This document shows positions 55,601-64,000 of a DNA stretch of 64,000 nt, piece after piece. Positions within the stretch are counted from its first letter, which is position 1; every line of letters starts with the position of its first letter. Location of the stretch: assembly GCF_000002995.4 (NCBI RefSeq), contig NW_025062479.1:18472721-18536720 (forward strand), read 5' to 3'. The translations under genes and the position numbers were made by a program. The notes under the pieces are model-generated. The model saw nothing but the letters and a program-made list of their open reading frames with translations. It made no database searches and was not told where the DNA came from. This DNA is from Brugia malayi. Its lineage: Eukaryota > Nematoda > Chromadorea > Rhabditida > Onchocercidae.

Positions 55601-58600
55601 ATAAAGACAAATAACGAACACACTATTAATAAATTATGGAAGTAAAACTAAGTAATGAGCCGCAGTTTAATAATATGATGGTCCGAGTTTCTTTTTTTTA
55701 AATCAATACATAAGGGAGTTTATTTTATCTGACTTTTTTTTGTTTTTAATTTACATTGTGGGTAACTATATATTTCTTGTTGCATTACTTTTTTTTCATA
55801 ACTAAAAACACTTGTTTCAAAATTAAAAAATATAATAATCAAAATTGTTTGTCAGAGGTTTAGCTTTTTGTTCTTTCAAGTTCAGATTGTTATTGACCTA
55901 GTTTCAACCAGTACGAACGTGTGACACTAGTTGATTAATATATCAATGAATAAGGGTTACTGTAGGACGATACGCAATAGTTTTTGCAACTTGTTTTTCG
56001 AATTTCACCTCCTAATGCGTGAAATCCCAAAACATACTGTAACATCTATATCAATTGTATGAGTATTTATTTATCATCTTATTAGTTTTTTTTATTTATT
56101 TTTTTATTGATATTTATTTATCATTTTTATAAAATCGTTAAAATTTACTTATTACCTAACCAGAAAAATGGTTGCAAATTTTTGCTTTCAACTGCTGTGT
56201 AAAGCATTGTTTTCATTGTAAGATAATAAAATTTATTTTAATATAAGCTGATAATATAATAATATTGATAATATAATTTAATATAGGTTGATAATATGAT
56301 AATTTTGTGTTATTTACACTGATAATATAATGTAAATAATATAGAAGTCGATTGGTTGAAACTAGAACTACAGGCTAGTTATATTTCATTTTGTCATTTA
56401 TCCCCATAATAGATTTTGCTATACTTATGGAAACACTATGATCTGAATTTTTGTTAACAGCTCGCTGACAAACTGTATTTCATATTTTACATAAATTTAT
56501 TGCTCAGAAGCTTAGGTTTTTATAATCAAAATACATGATCTAACTTTTTTTTAGCTTCTTTGCAAAGTAATGCCACGAGTTGGTCAACAGTATCGTCCGT
56601 TGAAGACTACCTTCTCAATGAGGATATTTGTCGGAGGGATGGATTACCACCACTGTCTAGGCTTTTCTCAAATTCAACTTCGTGCAGGCGAGAACAGCCA
56701 AAAGATGTTAGTTTGTAATGTTGCAATTTAGATTTTGCACAATTTTAATTCAGTTATGAATAGATACATCTTTTCTAGTTCAAGAATCATTACCGAACAG
56801 CAAAAAACAATGAACAGAAGATACTTATTAGTCTAGATGCTTACTTCAGCGGTGAGTTCCCTTGATCTTTCATATAGTTTTATATACTGAAACACTTTCT
56901 GTTTACTTCATTTTGCCTTATTTCTAAAATACTTATAGCATGCTAGTTCAGATAACAAGAAGGAAAAAAACAAATTAAATAAAAAACAAGGATACGGGTT
57001 GAATTTGTACTGTATTCCAATAATTTTTGTTCGATTTTTTTTATGACATTCAAGCTTTTTTGAATTTTGATGTAGAAATTGAATCGAATTTTAAAACATG
57101 TTGCAAAAGTTTGAACAGTTAAATTAATTGTTATGCTAGTTTTATAGATAATGGTAATGAGAACTGTCATTTGGGACCAGACTTATTAAAAGCAGTAAAG
57201 TGTAACGATATTGAAGCAGTATCGTTTTTGGTGCTTCATGGAGCGGATGTGAATTGTTTTGATTCGGATAAGAATACAGCTTTGCATCATGCTGTGGTTG
57301 TTAACAATGATCAGATTATTCGTCTATTGTTAAGTACTCACCGATGCAATGTAGGTGTTTTATGATCAAGATTATCAAAAAAGGAAACATATGAGTAGTC
57401 TGCTTCACATGTATGCAGCTTCCGGAAGCTTGGTAATGCTTGGTAAAAGTTTGATGTTTGAAGGCGAGTATTATCACTATTAGTTGATACCGTTTTCTCA
57501 TGCCTTCGTGAATTCTGTTGTTGTGGAGAATTTTGTTTTCAGTTTGGTCTTACTGAAATAGACATTTCCAGTTTTTTGCTATTTTATCATTATTATTTTC
57601 AAAGTTTATTAAATATAAATTTTTATAGTTGCGGGCTGTAAATGTCTTGGGGCAAACACCACTTACTTTAACTGTCAAATTTGCTCACGTCTCTGATCTG
57701 TGTGCACGCTGCATCCTTGATTTCATGTACACCGAGTACTATCGACAAACAAAAGTACGAAATGATACTTTCACCCCACAGTTGATTTCTTCGTATGTCA
57801 TTTTTGGTTTCGGTGGAGTTATTCAGCTGTTTTTGTTTAATCTTTTAATTCAAATAATATATTATGAACTATATTAAACGTGTAAGATCTGCTATTTTCA
57901 AGTTTTTTTCTTTATTTCTAGGTATTTTCTAGCAGTACCTATCTGATTTTTTGATTTCCAGACAAAATGGTGTATCACGATTAATGACTTCTAATAATTA
58001 CCGAGAATTCGACCCTTCATTGGTATGTGAAAGAATTTGAAAACGATATAATGTCAAAAAAATCTGCATCATTTATAGCGGTTTTTCAGAAGCAGCCAGA
58101 GCGTGATGGTTGTATTTTTACTCGAGACATATTGTCCGAAAAAGATGATCCGACTCTGACTGATATTTTTGGACGTACTGCTCTTCATTATGCTGCACTT
58201 AACAGACGAGTCAATCTTTTGCCAATATTATACTCATTTGGTCTTAAACTGGATACCGAAGATACCAAGGTTGACTATTTTGTTTTGGTTCTTTAGTCGT
58301 TCTCTTCATTGCTACTTGACTGCATTGGTCAACTGATATAATCAAGGCTCATATCTATCAAATTGTGCCATGTACCATGTTTTTTGAAAGGTAATATTCC
58401 TGTTATTTTGAAACTTTAGGGAGAAACGCCCTTATATTTGGCTGCCCGTGAAGGCTATTTGGATATGGTTAATTTATTGTTGTCGTTTGGTGCAAACAGT
58501 GAAATAAGTGACCAAGTATGTTTGCAAGAAAGAATATTGGGATATACAGTTTTTCTTGTTTTATATTTGGAATTATGGAATTTTCTAGCTTGGACGTACG

Positions 58601-59588
58601 CCGTTGGATGTGGCGAGAGAAAGAGGACATTGTTTTATTGTGGAATTTTTAGAAAATGCAGCAGTTAATAATGTTGATATTATGAAGACACGAAAAAGAA
58701 AACGAAGTCGTAAGCCATCCAGTGCAGGTATTTCATATTTGCACTTCTTAATAGAGGGTCATGTTCTGTTGCGTGTTTTTTGGATTCTAGCATAATTTTT
58801 TCGAAGTAATTGATTCCGTTGAAGCAAATACATTGAAGGAACTTCATAATGCATGTATAACTGCTCGTATCAAATTTATATTTTTAAAACGTTTTACCCT
58901 TTTGCAAGATAATTAATAGAATCATTATGGCTTAACTTGTTTCTGTTCAACGTAGTAACATAAGTTTATACATAATAATCTAACAAAAAGAGAATGGTAA
59001 AGGCAATAAAGTAATAAATGAATACGTTCAGATGGAATAACTTCTCCTTTGTGTATGTTCTGCTTAAATGTTTTACTTAAATTATTTTATTTTATTATTT
59101 TAAACTTAAATTATTTAAGCACATCAAAAAATTTTTAGCAAAATGTAAATCGAAGCTGGGGTCCTATATTCCAGTTGCATCTTCGCAAGAGAATATTTCG
59201 TTGACTTCATCAAGCATTGCTACTGGATTGAATGATGATTATACAGAAGACGTTGGTGACATCGATGAGGATATGACGATTTCAAGCTCATTCTTGAATT
59301 CTGTCGAATCATTTGTACTTACACCAGCTGGGCAAATCATAGCTGAAGCAGAAAAAGAACTTGATTTGGATGTTGTAGATCCAGGTATTATTCTTTTGTG
59401 CTGAGAGATTAATAAGATTTCTTGTTTGCATATTTATATTCTTTCTGCTATGATAATATGTTTCTGAAATTACTGCAGCTGTGCCGGACTATATCGATCT
59501 TTCGACAAATTCTTGCTTGCCAACCGAATTTTTCTCCAATAATGCGTTCTCCGTGGAGCCTTTCCAGGTTCGGAGATCATCGGAATAA
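52018..59588 (+). CDS. LIN-12/Notch-family receptor with a very short ectodomain
   Basis: Single-pass receptor for DSL ligands; its cleaved intracellular part acts with CSL in the nucleus. Exons: 52018-52152, 52893-53062, 53362-53429, 53548-53731, 53865-54076, 54243-54361, 54777-54921, 55042-55255, 56555-56706, 56779-56851, 57148-57350, 57629-57792, 57962-58022, 58090-58269, 58420-58515, 58589-58727, 59139-59384 and 59479-59588. About 890 residues. Domains in order: signal peptide (MVLINVALALLNCLLALPSC); three EGF repeats; two LNR repeats (NEECNNEKCFFDGFDC, DEKCAVAECGYDGMDC); heterodimerisation domain; TM (FAIFITCFVFIGMILSCFYG); a RAM-like VWKVP; six or seven ankyrin repeats (GRTALHYAAL, GETPLYLAAREGYLDMV, GRTPLDVARERG); basic NLS KTRKRKRSRK; acidic, serine-rich tail. 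C. elegans LIN-12 and GLP-1 have 13 and 10 EGF repeats and three LNRs. All junctions agree in phase except exon 5 to 6. The acceptor ATTTCAG lies 12 nt before the ATG. Confidence 0.88.
52591..52626. repeat. (CT)18 microsatellite in Notch intron 1
   Basis: An uninterrupted run of 18 CT units inside the 740-nt first intron, between the two halves of the first EGF repeat. Confidence 0.9.
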
Positions 59589-59589
59589 A
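59584..59589 (+). terminator. AATAAA overlapping the Notch stop codon
   Basis: The stop codon in GAA TAA A forms an AATAAA hexamer. If used, the 3' untranslated region would be extremely short. A further TAATAAAG lies at about 60,580, so the used site is uncertain. Confidence 0.25.
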
Positions 59590-61466
59590 CTTTCTTATTT
59601 ATTTTTGTGGAGTCTTTCAAGTTATGTTTTGTAAGATATATTCCTCGTATAAAACTGTGTTTTCGTTTCTTTCTTTATCTGGAACAAAATTGATAGGAAG
59701 TAGTACTAGTTTACAAAATTCACCTGAGTTTTTCTTTTTTTTCCTTCCTTTAGTTCCATATGTCTTTTTCCTTCCTTTAGTTCCATATGTCCAGTGATGG
59801 TATATGCGATATTTGAGATAGAATTTGAAATAGTTATAAAAAATAGTTATATTTTTTGAAAAGCATTTCAAAATTAAAATTACTTTATTTAAGGCCGATG
59901 AAAGCACAGGAATATGCTTCGAGAGACAACCTTCCACAATGTAAATCTCAGAAATCAATACTGCAATAATATTCACTAAAATTTGTAGTCGAAGAATCTC
60001 TAATTGCTTGAATTTGGCGCGAAATCATATGGAGAGTCGAGTGTCGGCATTAGTTTGAAAAAATCAGCAAATTTACACTGTTCTTTTGCCTTTTTGGTTC
60101 CATTGAATCATTTCTTTGATCGAATTTGAATCAAATATTACCATGCCCTAAGCATAACGGCCACGAAATTTATTTTATGCATAAAAAGTATTAGTTGACT
60201 TCCAATGTGTTAACATAATTGCGAAAAACTTCTGACCCCGTTTAGAACTTCCGTGATTTTCTCGAATGATGGTCAAAACTCTTTTTTATTTGTTCATCAC
60301 TTTCGCTAACCTCTTACATATTGTTTTCACGTATATTTTTTGCTTTGTTTTTCCTTTTTCATTCTGCAATAATTGTGTTAGTTCTTGCATTCCAAAAAAG
60401 GATAAAATCTTTCTTAGTAGTACTTTTGTTAAAGAAATTGAATCAAACGACGTCCTAATAATTCTTTATTTCGAGTCGTTAATTTCTTTGTTGTCATGAA
60501 AAACTATTTATTAATCTTTTTTTAAAGTACATCTTATAGCTTTGTATATGCAAGATAATGTTACAAGTAGTGAAGTTATAATAAAGGCCAGTTATTTTCG
60601 ATTTCAGCATTTCATTCATTGAGGATAACATCGTTCTGATTAATAATTAGAATACCTATCTGGCTATTTGCAAAAAAGCTAACTTAATATATTAAATTCG
60701 TGATGAGCGCAAACGGTACTATTAGCGTGTGTGTTATAATTACTGCCATTTTATATCCCCCTCAGTGCACTATGCTGCAAATCATAACGGATTTTAAACT
60801 TCTTTTTCCACATATTTGATGATGGTTCCCCCAGATTGATTTCTTATAGCAACCACATAAACACAAGTTCAAAACGGTTTGCATTCGTTTTAGCGCTCAT
60901 CGTTTTATCCTTTCGGCAAGTTATGGAGAAAACTTTGTATAGTCCCTGCCATATTTTTAACAAAGAAAGCTGATAGTGTCTTTCCTGTGGAATGTTACAA
61001 AATTTAGCCAAATGTTACCAAAATACACTACAGTCCAGAGAACTGAAATATTTCATTTTATTCTACACTTCATTTTGTAAGAAAGCTTTAACGTCATGAA
61101 CGACGGGAGATAACTCTCACGAATTAAGAGATGATTTACAGACTTCCCAGTTATTGAATATAAGGCTAAACCATCTTCTAATTCACAAAACGTATCACAT
61201 CTAAAGCGACGAAAAGTATTCCAATTTCAATGTTGTATAATGCATGATCTCCAAATATGTCTGAGTTTCTGCTTAATTATGTAAATAGTTAATTTAACTA
61301 GTTTGTCACTGATAGGGAAATACAGTTTTACTTTTTTTTTTTTTCGTAGGAGATCACACACAACTGTACTTATAACGAATATAATCCAACATTATGACTT
61401 TTCAATAGATAAAGATAACAAGCTGTCAGTTATGAAATTTAGTGAGCTGTCAGAATTCTAGAGTAA
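59589..61466. other. Convergent spacer between Notch and MIS12
   Basis: About 1.9 kb between two genes that point towards each other. It holds a 27-nt tandem duplication (59738-59791). Frames at 59617-59976 (-) and 60266-60499 (+) look like chance: the first includes the tandem repeat, and the second is a hydrophobic low-complexity frame. Confidence 0.5.
59738..59791. repeat. 27-nt tandem duplication
   Basis: The unit, ending in cctttagttccatatgtc, occurs twice back to back (59738-59764 and 59765-59791) and appears identical. Confidence 0.85.
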
Positions 61467-62616
61467 TTATTCCACCCATTTAGGAAAATCATTGGGCGTG
61501 AAATTACCACCATTGCTAATCTTTTGCACAGCTTTCCACAACTGAATCGCTTGCAGGTTGTTTGTGATCTCTCTGTCGAACAATTCGTTGGCTAAACGTA
61601 ACTAAAAAAAAAAAAAATTTCACAACTACAACATCCATGTTTTGATAATTAAGGAAGATTACTAATTAAACATTTTCCATATCTTCCCCTCATGTTTCAT
61701 CCTCGTGATTAGAACTTAATTACCATTTCACAACTACATCATCCATGTCTTGATTCATAAAAACACACTTTAACAATATTGTATTCAAGTTCTTGCCTAC
61801 GCATATCAGCAACTTCTACGGACCATTCCTTATCCATTTCTAAATTCGGTCTATCTTCGGGAAGTGTTACTTCGTCAGGTATGCGAAAAACGTATTCCAG
61901 CGTATATGCCTGGAATCTCATGCTCAAGCAGTGCGTGTTGGTTAAAAGTAAAATTGTTTTTTGGGAAAAGTTATGCTTTCTAAAATCAATAAATCAAGTA
62001 TAAAATAGCAATTTAATAACTTCAGTACAACGGTCGTCGTCATGCTGACTAAACTTTTAATGATTTGAATAAGAGGTAACATTGAATTACAAATTCTACT
62101 TAATCTACAGTAAAATGTTCATATAACCTCCAGTTTATTCATGAGCGAGTTTAGAATATTGTTTTTGCCAATCATATTGACAAGCTCCATTTTCAAATGC
62201 AGTTTCACTTCACCGCTCACACCATCAAGTGGCAATTCAGACATTAATTTTTCCTCAACAATTTCTGCCCATTCCTCCAGAATTAAATTATAAACTGAAA
62301 AAAAATAGAATGAGAATAAGGCTCTCGAAATCGGTTTGGTTTTAAGAGTCTTTAAACTATTGGATATAAAATTACCCAAAATTCCAGGAAACTGTGTTCC
62401 TCAGTGTTATAATTACTGCATCCCGAAAACAAACATTACATCACTCACACATATATCTCATACTGGAACAACCTAGACTGTTGAGACCAAAATTAAATCA
62501 CTCAAGAGGATAAAACTTATTAAATTCTAACCAACATCCGTAAATCCTTTTGGTAGGAAACCAAAAAACTGTGCTTCGTACTCATGTAGCCCATCCCAAT
62601 CGCAACCTTTCATCAT
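61467..62616 (-). CDS. mis-12: MIS12 kinetochore complex subunit
   Basis: MIS12 is a core subunit of the Mis12/MIND complex, which links inner-kinetochore chromatin to the NDC80 microtubule-binding machinery. Four exons are phase-consistent: 62616-62532, 62294-62128, 61909-61769 and 61601-61467. They encode 175 residues. The family signature is near the N terminus: HEYEAQFFGFLPKGF, matching TYEAQFFGFTPQ of human MIS12. A helical stretch follows (EEWAEIVEEKLMSEL), then RIPDEVTLPEDRPN, which corresponds to human RIPSNILLPEDKC. The C terminus is short (NDFPKWVE). Human MIS12 is about 205 residues, so the distal coiled coil is reduced. The start is the first of two adjacent ATGs, 5 nt after a GACTTCAG acceptor; reading through that acceptor would allow only a longer N terminus joined from an upstream exon. 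An unidentified gene ends about 0.6 kb upstream on the same strand. Confidence 0.88.
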
Positions 62617-63227
62617 AACTCCTGAAGTCAAAATGACAAATTGTAATTCGAATTTACATGCCGTTAAAACACATACAACATTTTAAGCGCTATGCGGCAA
62701 TCATTATACAATCACTGGAATCTTTGCAAGGGCATATTTAAATTGGAAAGAACAGTAGTTTCACACAAGTCTGTAAATCTTGGGGTATAGAAATGACAGA
62801 AAGTAAAAAACCAAATGTAAATCTAAATAGCAAGACAGAGAATATGAAAATACCAGTGGAGTATCAACGATCGCAAACAAGTAAGAAAAGCTGACTTAAA
62901 TTTTTATTGAATAACTTTAATAATAACAGTGTGAGATATGAAATAATGCATATATCAATTTGCTTCACTACCAATTGCAACAATAGTTTGGAATTTTAAA
63001 ATTTTCATTTTATCATTCTTAACCGGTAAGGGCTATTAAATAACTCAGACAACACTGATAGCAATTCAATACGCCATAATGAAATCATGTCTTGAACTTT
63101 TTTAAAATTGGCTAACCCTGTCATATCTTCCCTGATTTTTGTTTATGGAAGTCTCAAATTACATTTAAGAATTTCTCTAATAATCTCTTGTACTTTAACT
63201 AAATAACAATGATAGATTAAAATAATA
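62617..63227. other. Spacer upstream of MIS12
   Basis: About 0.6 kb between the MIS12 start and the stop of the next minus-strand exon. No coding signal was seen. The spacing would allow either an internal promoter or co-transcription from the upstream gene. Confidence 0.5.
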
Positions 63228-63380
63228 TTAATATCTTGATAATGGCGTGGTGAAACTGCCGGTAACGACACTGATCTCGTAATGACGTAGAGTTGCATGC
63301 AGTTTTAATTTTTCTTCATCGCTTGAACAAAAAATTTTTTCTGACATGGAATTTTGAAGCACTGTCTGGTCCTTAATTTT
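63228..63380 (-). CDS. Terminal exon of an unidentified gene (partial)
   Basis: A 51-codon segment begins after an ATATTTCAG acceptor (63381-63382) and ends with a stop at 63228-63230. It reads KIKDQTVLQNSMSEKIFCSS, then EEKLKLHATLRHYEISVVTG, and closes with FTTPLSRY. The mix of charged and hydrophobic residues looks coding. No exon with a matching donor was found in the remaining 620 bp to the right edge, so the gene probably extends beyond the window. No family was recognised. Confidence 0.4.
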   Translation of the reverse strand, partial: KIKDQTVLQNSMSEKIFCSSDEEKLKLHATLRHYEISVVTGSFTTPLSRY

Positions 63381-64000
63381 CTGAAATATTAGTAGCAGAA
63401 AATCATATAAAAATGTAAAAATTTAGCACTTCGTTGTTCAAACAAATAAAGATCGGAATTCATCAATAAAACTCAGATCAGAAAGATGCCCAAAGATAGC
63501 AAATACATTCACATAGCGGATGATAAGTTATAAATGTACAATTAACAAACATCATGCAATTAGAGAATATCAAATATCAAATTAATACTTTTAAAGTCTG
63601 TAACATCGAAAAGAAACTGAAAACGAGGATTCCATAATTATACTATGCTATACTATCAATGCTAGAATCAGTTCTTCCTTAACAAAGACGTGTGATCAGA
63701 ACATTTATTACACGACCAATACTTAACAAGAAAACTTCGTACAGATGTGGTGAATGATAAATATTTTCAGAAAAAAAGTGCGCTATGTGCGAGAAAGGAA
63801 TGCTTAATGTTAACATAAAAGGACCAATATAATTCGAGTGTCACTAAGAATAGAGAAAAGTATTCAAAATTATGATTCTACCGACTCTCAAGAAGATAAT
63901 GCCCACAAAAACATGCACATGTGCTGAATTGGTTAGATAAACGATTTTGACAATCATTACTGTGACCATTCCAATTTAAAAAAAAAAAAAAAAAAAAAAA
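63381..64000. other. Right edge of window, no gene seen
   Basis: A+T-rich sequence without a supported exon, probably an intron of the gene whose last exon is at 63228-63380. The window ends in an A run of about 22 nt, which may mark an assembly edge. Confidence 0.4.

Noticed and set aside
59617..59976. 119-codon minus-strand frame with a duplicated TKGRKK motif
   Set aside because: The motif is produced by the 27-nt tandem DNA duplication; there is no other sign of coding.
1..64000. Search by eye for tRNA genes, CRISPR arrays, transposase or retroelement motifs and bacterial (endosymbiont-type) inserts
   Set aside because: No regularly spaced repeats, no clear tRNA T-arm or anticodon-arm pattern and no transposase or reverse-transcriptase motif were recognised. 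A tRNAscan or profile search would be needed to exclude weak cases.

Overview
This window comes from a parasitic nematode genome, most likely a filarial or other spirurid worm. The DNA is very A+T-rich. Genes are split into many short exons with GT..AG introns and TTTCAG-type acceptors. Six gene models have an acceptor 1-14 nt upstream of the start codon, as expected for spliced-leader trans-splicing. The protein families (LIN-12/Notch, a neuropeptide-type GPCR, Elongin A, TAF1A, MIS12) are animal. No bacterial, viral or transposon coding sequence was recognised. No open reading frame exceeds about 160 codons, so every gene was assembled by hand from exons joined by phase-compatible splice sites.

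Layout. 1-8.3 kb: no convincing gene, apart from one isolated exon-like segment near 0.57 kb. 8.37-13.73 kb (+): an eight-exon gene for a small protein with a hydrophobic segment, tentatively PEX3/peroxin-3-like. 14.2-31.7 kb (-): three genes for nuclear gene expression on one strand: Elongin A (31,666 to 28,372), an RRM/SR-rich protein (26,430 to 19,800) and a TAF1A-like RNA polymerase I factor (19,033 to 14,246). The last two are only 766 bp apart and could be co-transcribed. 31.7-39.3 kb: mostly non-coding, with a G+C-richer block upstream of Elongin A and a possible membrane-anchor first exon at 36.25 kb. 39.35-47.78 kb (+): a ten-exon rhodopsin-family GPCR of about 485 residues. 50.4-50.9 kb: weak orphan coding signal. 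52.0-59.6 kb (+): a LIN-12/Notch receptor with all diagnostic domains but a very short ectodomain (three EGF repeats, two LNR repeats). 61.5-62.6 kb (-): MIS12 kinetochore protein. 63.2-63.4 kb (-): last exon of an unidentified gene running off the right edge.

The genes fall into two themes. One is nuclear gene expression and chromosome handling (Elongin A, RRM/SR protein, TAF1A, MIS12). The other is cell-surface signalling (GPCR, Notch). The most unusual item is the miniature Notch receptor, which also has one splice junction whose phases do not match. Orthology calls rest on recognised motifs and remembered family sequences; no database search was possible.
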